From Cohnella mopanensis (GTDB lineage Bacteria; Bacillota; Bacilli; Paenibacillales; Paenibacillaceae): 64,000 nt of DNA. The stretch lies in assembly GCF_022352055.1 (NCBI RefSeq), contig NZ_JAKRWM010000016.1, forward strand, positions 19,456-83,455. Reading direction: 5' to 3'. The notes under the pieces were generated by a model. The model had not been told where the DNA came from and made no database searches. It saw only the letters and a list, made by a program, of their open reading frames with translations. The translations under genes and the position numbers were made by a program. Shown piece by piece: positions 7,635-17,246 of the stretch (within the stretch, counting starts at the first letter, position 1; each line of letters begins with the position of its first letter).

Positions 7635-10091
7635 ATGAATTTGATGAGCGGATGGATAAATCCAGAGTTAGTCGCGGCGCTGCGAACGGGAAAACGAGCT
7701 GCCGGCGATGAACGGAATAGCACGCAGGATGTTGAACAAAATGGCATGCAGAATGGCGAACGGAATAGCACGCTGACTGGCGAACTAAATGGGACCCTGC
7801 ATAGTCATGGGCTATTCATCGTGCGCTGGGAAGGCGGACAAATCCTGTCCAACCAGACACAACAGACCCAATCGAATCAATCACATTCGAATCAAGCTCG
7901 TTCCGACCAAGGCCAGGCGATCATTCCTTTGCGGATTCGTCGTCTGCTGAAAGCCGTTTCTCTTCGATTCGCTAAGCTGTCCGATTCGGTTCTGTACTGG
8001 ACGATGTCCGGCACAAGCTTGATCCTAACGGTATCCTTTGCTTCCGATAAGCAGGGTAGCTCCGCCGCCCCCGAAGAGGTTCCGGAGATTGCCGCGGGCC
8101 GGATGGCTTTTCTGCTGCGCGACACGATGATCCGTGTATTCACCGACTTCCGCTATTCTCGAAGATTAGAGAATGGAAGCAGCCTTCGTTACGGCTTCGG
8201 CTGGATCGACAATTCCTCCAATGGGGAAAACAGCGCGGGGATAACGACATCATGGGATGAAGCGATACTAGCGGCCTATGAAGCGGCTTGGCAACGCATG
8301 TTTTTCGCCGGTAACCCTATAAGGCTGCCGCTGTCAGAATATCCGACCCTAACGGTAGATTTCGATTTCAAAGTCAATTATTTGCCGATTGTCTCGTTGT
8401 TGGACGGATCGCTATACGGCTTTGAGGCGATCCCCGTAAAAGCTCATAGCGGAGCAAGAATCAATCTGAGCGAATTTTACGAGAATGCGGATCAAGCGGG
8501 GCAACTTTTCGAAGTGGATCGGCGTTTTCGCGAGGCTGCCATTAGAGGCTTTCCTTCCAGGAATGGCGACGTGAAGCTGTTTCTTCCCGTTCCTGCCAAA
8601 ATTATTTTCGATCCAAGGCTCTATCCGGGAAGTACCTTGAGGAGAATCGAAGCGGCCAACTTAAGGCCGGAGCATGTCGTGCTGATGATGGTCGGAGGGG
8701 ACGGCGAGCATGGAGTAACGATGAAAGCTGCGCTTAGCCATTATCGGAATCAAGGCTTTCGAATCGCTCTGTCCGGCATAACGCCTAGCTTCGATTCGTT
8801 ACGCCGGATGATGGACATGCATCCGGATTACGCGCAGATGAACGTAGGCTGGGTGAGCGGCAAGGGGTTTGATCCCGTCGAAGAAAGCATGCTTCAAGGG
8901 GTTATTTCCTTGACCCGCAAAGAACAGATCGTCCTGATAGCGAACGGATTAGACCAAGAAGAGCTGCTACCGGCGCTTGTCGCGAGCGGTATGAATTACG
9001 TGCAAGGCAAATGGCTCGATCGTGGAGTCGAAGACCGGATGGTACTCGCACCGGATATTCAGACTCGAATACGCTCGGAAGTGAACAGACGTTATCAAGG
9101 AGCTACCGGCACTTTGACGGAATTGGTTGAGCCGGTTAAGACCATGAATAGAGAGACACCCGTTTCCGAAGTTTCCCGACACTTCGAACTTCATCGGGAA
9201 GGTCAAGGAATCGTTATCGCGGATAACGGCAAACCAATCGGGTTATTAATGAAGGAAAAGCTGCATCAATTGCTGTCGGGCCAATTCGGATTACCGCTCT
9301 ATTGGAATCGTTCGGTCGGTAAAATCATGGACACCCATCCCATGATCGTCGAGGAATCGATTACCGTCGACCAAGCTTCGCAGATGGCAATGGCACGCGA
9401 ACCGGACAAACTGTATGATGCGGTCATTGTCACACGAGACGGCCTCGTATCCGGCATAACTTCGATACGGTCCATGTTGGAATGGATAACGCAATCTCGC
9501 ATGGCCGATGCGCAATGGGCAAATCCGCTATCCGGATTGCCGGGCAATGAACCGATTCGCCGGGAGCTGATTCGCAGACTCGGGGAGGGACGCCCGTTTG
9601 CGGTGCTCTATGCGGATTTGGATCATTTTAAGTGGTATAACGATCAGTACGGTTTTCATAAGGGAGACGATGTCCTAAGATTTACGGGCGAAACCTTACT
9701 GGAAACAATAAGAGCTCAGACAAAAGCGGATTGCTTCGTCGGGCATATCGGCGGGGATGATTTTATCGTTATTTCTTCCGGATCGGATCTCGAAGAGATG
9801 GCAAGAGAGGTTATTCATCGGTTTGAAAAAGGAATCGGCGCATTTACCGGGAAACATACCGGCCCGGTTCTCGACCGTGCAGGTCGCCCGCTGGAAGCTG
9901 CGGGACTCTCGATCTCCCTATCCTTGCTCCTATGCCAGTCGAGTTCAGGCTGGACACCCGAAGCTTTGTCCGAGAGGGCAGCCTTGCTTAAGAAGAAAGC
10001 CAAGCAACTTAACGGCAATGCATTGGTATGGGAATCCATCGCGGAAAATGTCGAATTTCAGCCCGTCGTCGCGGATTTAACCGCACATTAA
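7635..10091 (+). CDS. Degenerate EAL - CBS pair - GGDEF protein (probable c-di-GMP sensor)
   Basis: Predicted cytoplasmic protein of 818 residues, no membrane segment. Residues about 240-490 resemble an EAL domain, but the ExLxR motif reads EAIPV (E264) and the DDFGTGYSS, KxD and other metal sites are lost, so phosphodiesterase activity is unlikely. About 500-615 is a pair of CBS domains (ending YDAVIVTRDGLVSGITSIRSML). About 630-790 is a GGDEF fold with DLDHFKWYND but signature GGDDF (706-710) in place of GGDEF/GGEEF. The N-terminus contains a Gln/Asn/Ser-rich insertion with internal repeats. Start: ATG at 7635 has GGGGG 10 nt upstream; an ATG at 7599 has no ribosome site. An intact EAL protein follows 79 bp downstream. 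Confidence 0.85.
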   Translation: MNLMSGWINPELVAALRTGKRAAGDERNSTQDVEQNGMQNGERNSTLTGELNGTLHSHGLFIVRWEGGQILSNQTQQTQSNQSHSNQARSDQGQAIIPLRIRRLLKAVSLRFAKLSDSVLYWTMSGTSLILTVSFASDKQGSSAAPEEVPEIAAGRMAFLLRDTMIRVFTDFRYSRRLENGSSLRYGFGWIDNSSNGENSAGITTSWDEAILAAYEAAWQRMFFAGNPIRLPLSEYPTLTVDFDFKVNYLPIVSLLDGSLYGFEAIPVKAHSGARINLSEFYENADQAGQLFEVDRRFREAAIRGFPSRNGDVKLFLPVPAKIIFDPRLYPGSTLRRIEAANLRPEHVVLMMVGGDGEHGVTMKAALSHYRNQGFRIALSGITPSFDSLRRMMDMHPDYAQMNVGWVSGKGFDPVEESMLQGVISLTRKEQIVLIANGLDQEELLPALVASGMNYVQGKWLDRGVEDRMVLAPDIQTRIRSEVNRRYQGATGTLTELVEPVKTMNRETPVSEVSRHFELHREGQGIVIADNGKPIGLLMKEKLHQLLSGQFGLPLYWNRSVGKIMDTHPMIVEESITVDQASQMAMAREPDKLYDAVIVTRDGLVSGITSIRSMLEWITQSRMADAQWANPLSGLPGNEPIRRELIRRLGEGRPFAVLYADLDHFKWYNDQYGFHKGDDVLRFTGETLLETIRAQTKADCFVGHIGGDDFIVISSGSDLEEMAREVIHRFEKGIGAFTGKHTGPVLDRAGRPLEAAGLSISLSLLLCQSSSGWTPEALSERAALLKKKAKQLNGNALVWESIAENVEFQPVVADLTAH

Positions 10092-10170
10092 CAAAGTGCC
10101 GTTCGTGTCTTTACATAACTTTGGTAAATTTAGATTCTTAGAAGTTCATTGGAAGATGGTGATATAGGGC

Positions 10171-11409
10171 ATGAAGTCATCTTGGTTCGGCTTGGAGCTA
10201 TTGATCGAGAAAATCGAACATCATCACAATATAGGTATCATAGGTATTGATTTATCCGAATGGAGAAATGGATTCTGGACGGAGCTCTGGGAAGAAAGTT
10301 TTCAATGGTCCAGTTGGCTTTCCTTATCTATGGGCCGCAACGATCTATGGTTCGGAGACGAGGTTGCGGGTCATCTCTGGTTGTATGCGGAATTGCCGGG
10401 TTCCCTTGCCGAGGAAGAGAACGAATCCTATTTGCGCGGACTCGCAAAACGGGTCAAGGAAGCGATTATCGCCCATTCCGGCTTAACGGGCAAATCTTTC
10501 GCCCAATCTCCCAGATATCGGGAGAGAGGGATCGGATATGCCGCTCTAGGGGACTGGAAACAAGGCCAAATCGGGCAAATTAAAGATGTCGTCTATCAAG
10601 GTATCCTTAAAGCGACGGCACAGATAAGAGACTCCCTCATCGATCAGACCGATTGGGAGCTGCGCCAGGAGCTGGATCGTCTATTATCGGAAAGCAGCAT
10701 TAGAAGCGTATACCAACCGATCATGAGGCTTGGGGATGGCAGAGTTTTCGGTTATGAAGCACTTACGAGATGTCCGGAAGGCAGCTTGTTCGATGGCCCA
10801 CTCTCGCTCTTCCAATTCGCGGAGCGGAACAATATGGCTTTTGCGTTGGACCGATTGGCCAGAGAGAAAGCGATTCGACATTGCCCGACTTTGGGAACGA
10901 TCCAGAAAATTTTCATCAACGTCACGATGGGGATTATTAACGATCCTCATTTCGTTTCCGGCCAAACGGTAAGATGGCTTAACGAGCGCGGATTATTTCC
11001 GGGCCAAGTCGTCTTCGAGCTAACGGAACGAAGCTCGATCGATGACTTCGAAGCCGCCAAGAAAATATTGGGGCATTACCGTAGGCAAGGATATGAGATT
11101 GCGATAGACGACGCGGGAGCTGGATATTCTTCCTTGCAGTCCATCGTGGAATTAAGTCCGGATTACATCAAAGTCGATCGCTCGCTCATTCGCATGGCCG
11201 ACAAGGATGAGATGAAGAAGCATATGTTGAGAACGTTCGTCCGCTTTGCCAAGAAGATGAATATCAAAACGGTTGCGGAAGGGATCGAAAGGCCCGAGGA
11301 ATTGCGGCTTCTGCGAGCGATGGGATTCGATTTCGCGCAAGGTTATTTAATCGGCAGGCCAAGCGAATATCCAACGGAGACGATCATGGGAGCTTTCCCC
11401 AAAGCCTAA
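10171..11409 (+). CDS. EAL-domain c-di-GMP phosphodiesterase
   Basis: Probable soluble enzyme of 412 residues that hydrolyses c-di-GMP to pGpG. Residues 1-160 are an unrecognised N-terminal domain; 170-405 is a full EAL domain with YQPI, YEALTR (E196-R200), NVTMGI, FELTER, IDDAGAGYSS (metal-binding Asp pair), IKVDRSLI, AEGIER and QGYLIGRP. All canonical catalytic residues appear present, in contrast to the degenerate protein just upstream. The pair may form a sensor/effector unit in which the inactive partner regulates this enzyme; this is inference. No membrane segment or signal peptide. Confidence 0.9.
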   Translation: MKSSWFGLELLIEKIEHHHNIGIIGIDLSEWRNGFWTELWEESFQWSSWLSLSMGRNDLWFGDEVAGHLWLYAELPGSLAEEENESYLRGLAKRVKEAIIAHSGLTGKSFAQSPRYRERGIGYAALGDWKQGQIGQIKDVVYQGILKATAQIRDSLIDQTDWELRQELDRLLSESSIRSVYQPIMRLGDGRVFGYEALTRCPEGSLFDGPLSLFQFAERNNMAFALDRLAREKAIRHCPTLGTIQKIFINVTMGIINDPHFVSGQTVRWLNERGLFPGQVVFELTERSSIDDFEAAKKILGHYRRQGYEIAIDDAGAGYSSLQSIVELSPDYIKVDRSLIRMADKDEMKKHMLRTFVRFAKKMNIKTVAEGIERPEELRLLRAMGFDFAQGYLIGRPSEYPTETIMGAFPKA

Positions 11410-11525
11410 CGGCTTAGGGGAGGCTCCTTTCTCTGTTTGGCTCGAAGGCAGCTACGGGGTGCGGCACTATTGGCAGTATGTTATGATAATCTTACGAATA
11501 ATGTCGGTGAGGTGGACGCTAGGTC

Positions 11526-14198
11526 ATGAGCAATGGAATGGACAAGCTGGTTTTAATCGACGGCAACAGCATCATCAATCGCGCTTTTTACGCGATACCG
11601 CCTTTGACGAGCAGCAACGGGCTTCATACGAATGCGGTGCTTGGCTTTACGACGATGCTGCTTAAGGTGTTGGAGGAAGAAAAGCCGAGCCACGTGCTGG
11701 TCGCTTTCGATGCGGGGAAGGTCACGTTCCGACATGAAGGGTATTCGGAATATAAGGGTGGCCGCCAGAAAACGCCTCCCGAACTATCGGAGCAGTTTCC
11801 GTTGCTGAAGGAGCTTCTTCAAGCCTTCTCGATCTCGCAGTTCGAGCTTGCAGGCTATGAAGCGGACGATATTATCGGAACGATGGCCAAGCTTGCGGAA
11901 GAGCAAGGCAAATCCGCCATCGTCGTATCCGGAGATAAAGATATGCTGCAGCTGACAACGGAGCAAGTGAGCGTGTGGATTACGCGCAAAGGGGTCAGCG
12001 AGGTTGAGAAATATACGCCAGGCGCAATCGGGGAGAAGTACGGCTTAACTCCCGCGCAAATCATCGATCTCAAAGGCTTAATGGGAGACGCTAGCGATAA
12101 TATTCCCGGCGTCCCCGGTGTCGGAGAGAAGACGGCGCTTAAGCTGTTGCATGAATACGGCACGGTCGAGAAAGTATTGGAGAACGTCGAAGAGATCAAA
12201 GGCAAGCTGCGCGACAATATTGAAGCTCATAAGGACGACGCTAGAATGAGCAAGCAGCTGGCAACGATTTTCCGCGAGGTTCCGCTTGATTATGAGCTGG
12301 AAGACGTCGCATGGAAAGGCTACGATTCCTCCGTGTTAGCAGGAGCGATGCGGAAGCTGGAATTCAAGAACCTCGTCGAGAGGTTGAATTTGAGCGGCGC
12401 GGACGAGGCTTCTGAAGAGGAGAATGCGTTAACGGCGTCCCAGTATGAGGTTATTACAGTAGAAACGGCCGGATGGGACGGTCTATATCGTGTGTTAAAC
12501 CGTGCCGAAGCGGTACTCGTCGAGTCTTTCGGAGACAATCCGCATCATGCGCAAGGAATCGGAATCTCGATCGTTGAAGGTTCCCAATGTTATTCGGTTC
12601 CTTATTCTTTACTATCTTCGCCTGAAGCAGCAACCCTCAGAGCATGGCTCGAAGATGCTGAGGCGCCGAAAATCAGTTATGACTTGCATCGCGTGGAGCT
12701 TGTATTGGCGGATTCAGGTATAGCTCTCAAGGGCCAAGCCTTCGATGTGCAACTCGCGGCTTATTTGCTCGATCCTACCGAAGCGGATCCGTCTCTCCAT
12801 GGCTTGCTGCATCGTAACGGGTTGGCTCCCATTCCCTCGGACGAAGCCGTGTACGGCAAGGGCGCCAAATGGCGCATTCCCGACGGGGACTCGCTGGCCA
12901 AGCATCTCGCAGCCAAAGCCGATGCGGTGCGCAGGCTCAAGCCGTTTCTTGCGGAGAAGCTTGAGCAGTTAGGGATGAACCGCCTCTATTACGAGCTCGA
13001 ACAGCCCTTATCCAGCGTGCTTGCCGGTATGGAAAAGCAAGGAATAACGGTTAAGGCAGAAGCGTTGCAAGAATTAGGGACGGAGTTCCAACGCCGAATC
13101 GAAGAGATGACGAAGGCGATATTCGATTCGGCCGGCTTCGAGTTTAATATTGGCTCTACTAAGCAACTGGGCGAAGTGTTATTCGAAAGGCTCGGCCTTC
13201 CTGTCGTTAAGAAGACGAAGACAGGCTATTCGACCGATGCGGAAGTACTCGAGAAGCTCGAACCGCATCATGAGATTGTTCGTCTAATTTTGCACTATCG
13301 CCAGCTAACGAAGCTTCAATCGACCTACATCGAAGGCCTGCTTAAGGAAATTCGCCCGGCTAGCGGTAAAATCCATACGTTCTACAAACAAACGATAGCG
13401 GCGACGGGCAGGCTGTCGAGCCAATTCCCCAACTTGCAAAACATACCGATTCGGATGGAAGAAGGGCGGCAAATCCGCAAAGCTTTCGTACCGTCGGAGC
13501 CGGGGTGGTCGATTCTGGCGGCCGACTATTCTCAGATTGAATTGCGGGTTTTGGCCCATATTTCCGGAGATGACGGGCTTAAGGAAGCGTTCCTGAAGAA
13601 GATGGATATTCACACGAAGACAGCGATGGACGTCTTCGGCGTTCAAGCCGACCAAGTGGATAGCAATATGCGTCGGCAAGCGAAGGCCGTCAACTTCGGA
13701 ATCGTGTACGGAATAAGCGATTGGGGACTTTCTCAGAACTTGAATATCACCCGTGGAGAGGCCGCAGATTTTATCGAGCAATATTTCCTGGCCTTCCCGG
13801 GAGTTCGCAAATATATGGTGGATATCGTGGAACAAGCGAGAAAAGACGGCTATGTGACGACGTTGTTGGATCGTCGCCGTTATTTGCCGGAAATTCGCCA
13901 TTCCAACTTCAACTTACGGTCTTTCGCGGAACGGACGGCGATGAATACGCCGATCCAAGGAACCGCGGCGGATATTATCAAGCTGGCGATGATGCGCATG
14001 AGCGAAGCGCTTCAGGAACGCGGATTGCGTAGCCGCATGCTACTACAGGTACACGATGAATTGGTATTCGAGGTGCCGGAAGACGAGATGGAAATCATGA
14101 AGGAATTAGTACCGGAAGTGATGAGCACTGCGCTTCAATTGGACGTTCCTTTATTAGCCGAGGTTAGCAGCGGCAGCAATTGGTACGAAGCGAAATAA
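11526..14198 (+). CDS. polA: DNA polymerase I
   Basis: Repair and Okazaki-fragment polymerase, 890 residues, a typical length for bacilli. Residues 1-290 form the 5'-3' exonuclease (LVLIDGNSIINRAFYA, AFDAGKVTFRHE, YEADDIIGT, GDKDMLQL, GLMGDASDNIPGVPGVGEKTA). The middle 3'-5' exonuclease-like domain (about 310-480) lacks the DxE metal motif, as in other bacilli, so proofreading is probably absent. The polymerase domain has motif A DYSQIELRVLAHIS, motif B RRQAKAVNFGIVYGIS and motif C LLQVHDELVFE. First gene of a conserved run with mutM, ytaF and coaE; mutM starts 15 bp downstream. Confidence 0.97.
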   Translation: MSNGMDKLVLIDGNSIINRAFYAIPPLTSSNGLHTNAVLGFTTMLLKVLEEEKPSHVLVAFDAGKVTFRHEGYSEYKGGRQKTPPELSEQFPLLKELLQAFSISQFELAGYEADDIIGTMAKLAEEQGKSAIVVSGDKDMLQLTTEQVSVWITRKGVSEVEKYTPGAIGEKYGLTPAQIIDLKGLMGDASDNIPGVPGVGEKTALKLLHEYGTVEKVLENVEEIKGKLRDNIEAHKDDARMSKQLATIFREVPLDYELEDVAWKGYDSSVLAGAMRKLEFKNLVERLNLSGADEASEEENALTASQYEVITVETAGWDGLYRVLNRAEAVLVESFGDNPHHAQGIGISIVEGSQCYSVPYSLLSSPEAATLRAWLEDAEAPKISYDLHRVELVLADSGIALKGQAFDVQLAAYLLDPTEADPSLHGLLHRNGLAPIPSDEAVYGKGAKWRIPDGDSLAKHLAAKADAVRRLKPFLAEKLEQLGMNRLYYELEQPLSSVLAGMEKQGITVKAEALQELGTEFQRRIEEMTKAIFDSAGFEFNIGSTKQLGEVLFERLGLPVVKKTKTGYSTDAEVLEKLEPHHEIVRLILHYRQLTKLQSTYIEGLLKEIRPASGKIHTFYKQTIAATGRLSSQFPNLQNIPIRMEEGRQIRKAFVPSEPGWSILAADYSQIELRVLAHISGDDGLKEAFLKKMDIHTKTAMDVFGVQADQVDSNMRRQAKAVNFGIVYGISDWGLSQNLNITRGEAADFIEQYFLAFPGVRKYMVDIVEQARKDGYVTTLLDRRRYLPEIRHSNFNLRSFAERTAMNTPIQGTAADIIKLAMMRMSEALQERGLRSRMLLQVHDELVFEVPEDEMEIMKELVPEVMSTALQLDVPLLAEVSSGSNWYEAK

Positions 14199-14213
14199 AG
14201 GAGGGGATCTTCG

Positions 14214-15131
14214 ATGCCGGAATTGCCAGAGGTGGAAACCGTCCGCCGAACATTAAACCAACTCATCGTCGGCAAAACCATCGAGAAGGTTACGGTGAAC
14301 CTCCCGCGCATACTGCAGAAGCCGGATGATCCGCTTCTGTTCGCCGCAGAGCTGGAAGGTAGAACGTTCCAATCCGTGGAGCGAAGAGGCAAGTTTCTGA
14401 GGCTCATTCTAGATGGTCTCGTACTTGTGTCCCACCTTCGGATGGAGGGACGTTATGGCCTATACGATAAGGATGAGCCGCCGGAACTGCATACGCATGT
14501 CATTTTTCACTTCACGGATGGAACGGAATTGCGTTATAAGGATGTGCGGCAGTTCGGAACGATGCATCTCTTCTTCCCTGGAGATGAATTACAAGCTCCG
14601 CCGTTGAATAAACTGGGAGTGGAGCCGTTGGACGAAGGCTTCACGTTGGATGCGTTCCGGCGCGCGCTTGGCAAGCGGTCGACGAAAATCAAACCGCTGC
14701 TGCTCAATCAGGAAGTCGTTGTAGGCTTGGGCAACATCTATGTGGATGAAGCGCTGCACACGGCGGGCATTCATCCGGAGAAGCCTTGGTGCGAACTGAA
14801 GCCGAAGGAACAAGAGCTTCTTCATAAGGCCATCGTGGATACTTTATCGTCGGCGGTTGAAGCAGGAGGCTCCTCTATCAAGTCCTACGTGAACGGTCAG
14901 GGCGAGATGGGATTGTTCCAGCATAGCTTGAAGGCGTATGGCAGAACGGGCGAGCCGTGCGGCACGTGCGGATCTCCGATAGAGAAGTCGGTCGTCGGCG
15001 GCAGAGGCACTCATATTTGTCCAAAGTGCCAGAAGCTGCCTCGAACGGGGAGTCAAGCTAAAGAGCTTTCAACAGCGACCAAACCGCGTCGCAATGCCGT
15101 TAAACGCCGATTAGACGGCGAGGAGAAATAG
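14214..15131 (+). CDS. mutM: Formamidopyrimidine-DNA glycosylase (MutM/Fpg)
   Basis: Base-excision repair enzyme that removes 8-oxoguanine and formamidopyrimidines and nicks the site, 305 residues. The catalytic N-terminus PELPEVE is exact (Pro2 and Glu3). The helix-two-turn-helix with GNIYVDEALHTAGIHPE and the C-terminal zinc finger (CGTCGSPIEKSVVGGRGTHICPKCQ pattern, four Cys) are present. About 30 residues after the finger are Lys/Arg-rich and not part of the usual core. Ribosome site AAAGGAGGGG; 15 bp after polA, likely co-transcribed. Confidence 0.96.
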   Translation: MPELPEVETVRRTLNQLIVGKTIEKVTVNLPRILQKPDDPLLFAAELEGRTFQSVERRGKFLRLILDGLVLVSHLRMEGRYGLYDKDEPPELHTHVIFHFTDGTELRYKDVRQFGTMHLFFPGDELQAPPLNKLGVEPLDEGFTLDAFRRALGKRSTKIKPLLLNQEVVVGLGNIYVDEALHTAGIHPEKPWCELKPKEQELLHKAIVDTLSSAVEAGGSSIKSYVNGQGEMGLFQHSLKAYGRTGEPCGTCGSPIEKSVVGGRGTHICPKCQKLPRTGSQAKELSTATKPRRNAVKRRLDGEEK

Positions 15132-15248
15132 GCATTCGCACATTAAAATTGTTTTGAGCGGGGCAATCAAATCTTCTCTTGCATAGGATGAACAGAACCT
15201 GGCTCCGGAAACGGAGATTCGGGTAAGCATCCATGCAGGGGGAAATTC

Positions 15249-15947
15249 GTGATGATGGCACCTGTCGCTTCGCTTATCTTGTTGTCTTTCGCCGTTAGCC
15301 TCGACGGATTCGGAGTCGGCATCACTTACGGGGTTAGGAAAATCAAAATTCCGATCTCTTCCATTCTGATCATCTCGGCCTGTTCAGGACTGATCATTCT
15401 GTTGGCGATGATGGCCGGAGTAGCCATGTCGGCCTGGATGTCGCCTCACGGGGCTTCGGCGGTAGGCGCGATTATTCTTATCGGAATCGGATTAGTTGCA
15501 TTAATCCAGTTCATTCGCAATCGTAATTACGAGGCGGATGATCAGAACATTCAAGCAGATAGCAACGGTATAATGAACGAAACGGCAAAGGTCCTCCCCG
15601 AGGGGCCCGTTCTCAAATTGGAGCTTAAATTGTTCGGCTTCATTATTCAAATTTTGCGCACTCCATCTGCGGCAGATATGGACCGTTCGGGCACGATAAG
15701 TGCCGGAGAAGCCTTTTTCTTGGGAACCGCGTTATCCCTCGATGCATTCGGAGCGGGAATCGGAGCCGCGTTAGTCGGTTATCCGCCTGTTCTGACCGCA
15801 GTCCTGATCGCGACTGCAAGCGGCCTGTTCCTCTCGCTCGGAACGCGAGTCGGCTTCGTCGTATCGGGGTGGCGATGGGTAAGACCGCTGTCGATGTTGC
15901 CTGGTATCATTCTTATCGCCATGGGAATATTCAAGCTATGGATCTAA
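15249..15947 (+). CDS. ytaF: Sporulation membrane protein YtaF
   Basis: Integral membrane protein of the MntP-like/YtaF family, 232 residues, about six helices in two halves, each with an SLDGFG/SLDAFGAG motif (AVSLDGFGVGITYG; ALSLDAFGAGIGAALVG). Between the halves is an EF-hand-like loop D-x-D-x-S-G-x-I-S-x-x-E, a hallmark of YtaF. Its position between mutM and coaE matches Bacillus. The frame begins with GTG ATG ATG; the ATG at 15252 is the better-spaced start from AGGGGGA. Precise function unknown. Confidence 0.88.
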   Translation: MMMAPVASLILLSFAVSLDGFGVGITYGVRKIKIPISSILIISACSGLIILLAMMAGVAMSAWMSPHGASAVGAIILIGIGLVALIQFIRNRNYEADDQNIQADSNGIMNETAKVLPEGPVLKLELKLFGFIIQILRTPSAADMDRSGTISAGEAFFLGTALSLDAFGAGIGAALVGYPPVLTAVLIATASGLFLSLGTRVGFVVSGWRWVRPLSMLPGIILIAMGIFKLWI

Positions 15948-15976
15948 AAGGATAATTTATACTTAAAGGAAGAAAA

Positions 15977-16576
15977 ATGATGAACATCGGATTAACGGGT
16001 GGCATCGCCACCGGCAAAAGTACGGTCGCCAGAAGCCTTACGGAGCGCGGAGCGATACTGATTGATTTGGACGGAATAGCCCGGGAGGTCGTTGAGCCCG
16101 GGCAGCCTTCTTTGCTCGCGATTGCGCAGCGGTTCGGACAAGCCGTCCTGCAAGCGGATGGGACGCTTGACCGGAAGAAGCTGGGCGCGATCGTCTTTAC
16201 AGATCCAGTGGAACGTAAAGCACTGGAGGCGATTACCCATCCGGCTATCCGGGCGGTAATGAAGGAGCGGATGGCTTATCATGAAAATCATACCCCGCGT
16301 AAGCTCGTTGTCGTGGACGTTCCACTGCTGTACGAATCGGAGTTGGAGTCTTATTTTGAACAAATCATGGTCGTTTACGTTCCTCGAGAGCAACAACTGC
16401 AACGGCTGATGGAACGGGACAAGCTTACTTCCGAGGAAGCTTTGAAGCGGCTGAATGCGCAGATGAACATTGAGGATAAGAAGCTGAGGGCAAATATCTT
16501 GATTGATAATAGCGGCAGTTTCGCGGAAACCGAGGCGCAAATCGATCGCTTTTGGCGGGAAAAGAGGCTCGGATGA
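15977..16576 (+). CDS. coaE: Dephospho-CoA kinase
   Basis: Last step of coenzyme A synthesis, ATP-dependent phosphorylation of dephospho-CoA, cytoplasmic, 199 residues. P-loop GLTGGIATGKST at residues 5-16, the DLDGIAREVVEPG substrate segment, VVVDVPLLYES and a lid region (QQLQRLMERDKLTSEEALKRLNAQM) are all typical. Two ATGs at the start; the ribosome site AAAGGAAG precedes both. The stop overlaps the ATG of the lytic transglycosylase gene (ATGA). Confidence 0.95.
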   Translation: MMNIGLTGGIATGKSTVARSLTERGAILIDLDGIAREVVEPGQPSLLAIAQRFGQAVLQADGTLDRKKLGAIVFTDPVERKALEAITHPAIRAVMKERMAYHENHTPRKLVVVDVPLLYESELESYFEQIMVVYVPREQQLQRLMERDKLTSEEALKRLNAQMNIEDKKLRANILIDNSGSFAETEAQIDRFWREKRLG

Positions 16577-17166
16577 AGAAAAGCGCAAAACGAAAGGGAG
16601 TTGCCTTCCTTCTGGTTTTTTCCATTCTTATTGTTTGTCTAGGCTCACTGTTAGGCGTGCTGTTCTTTCAATCAGATAAGTTTGATCGATGGATCTATCC
16701 GATCTCGTATACGGAAGAGATCAAACGCAACGCCGCGATCTATAAACTAGATCCTCTGCTTATTGCAGCGATCATAAGAGTGGAATCTAACTACAAGTTG
16801 AATGCGGTTTCCCCTAAGGGAGCAGTCGGTATTATGCAGATTATGCCAGAGACCGCGGCTTGGATTTTGAAGCAGGGTGATTTCGGAGAAATTACGGTGA
16901 AAGCCGCAGGTAACGAAGCTCACGCGGGTATCGCTCTCGGCTCATGGTATGTAAAGGAACTTAATCGCCAATTTGAAGGCAATCTGATCCTTTCGCTCGC
17001 CGCTTACAATGCTGGCCCAGGGAAAGTGCGACAGTGGCTGGATAAAGGGGTTTGGGACGGGGATGAGAAAACGATTAGAGATATTCCATACGGAGAGACT
17101 AGACATTACGTGCAACGTGTGATGTATTATTATAAGAAGTATCAGAAAGTGTACGAGACGTTATAG
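16573..17166 (+). CDS. Membrane-anchored lytic transglycosylase (SLT domain)
   Basis: Peptidoglycan-cleaving enzyme of 197 residues. One N-terminal membrane anchor (about residues 10-32) precedes an SLT domain at 60-190 with the catalytic Glu in IIRVESNYKLNAVSPKGAVGIMQIMPETA and the LSLAAYNAGPGKVRQWL motif. The start at 16573 overlaps the coaE stop, supporting translational coupling; the longer TTG frame from 16552 has no ribosome site. Expected to act on the outer face of the membrane. A homologue at this place is usual in Paenibacillaceae. Confidence 0.92.
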   Translation: MKKSAKRKGVAFLLVFSILIVCLGSLLGVLFFQSDKFDRWIYPISYTEEIKRNAAIYKLDPLLIAAIIRVESNYKLNAVSPKGAVGIMQIMPETAAWILKQGDFGEITVKAAGNEAHAGIALGSWYVKELNRQFEGNLILSLAAYNAGPGKVRQWLDKGVWDGDEKTIRDIPYGETRHYVQRVMYYYKKYQKVYETL

Positions 17167-17178
17167 ATAGGAAGAAGA

Positions 17179-17211
17179 GGAAGCCCTGAAGCTATTCGCT
17201 TCAAAGCTTCC
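17179..17211. other. Stem-loop between convergent transglycosylase and spore-protein genes
   Basis: Nested inverted repeats GGAAGC/GCTTCC and GAAGC/GCTTC. No clear T-run on either strand, so its role as a terminator is doubtful. Confidence 0.4.
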
Positions 17212-17246
17212 CGGTATTAAGTGCCTTCGGTTGTTGATCTCATCAC

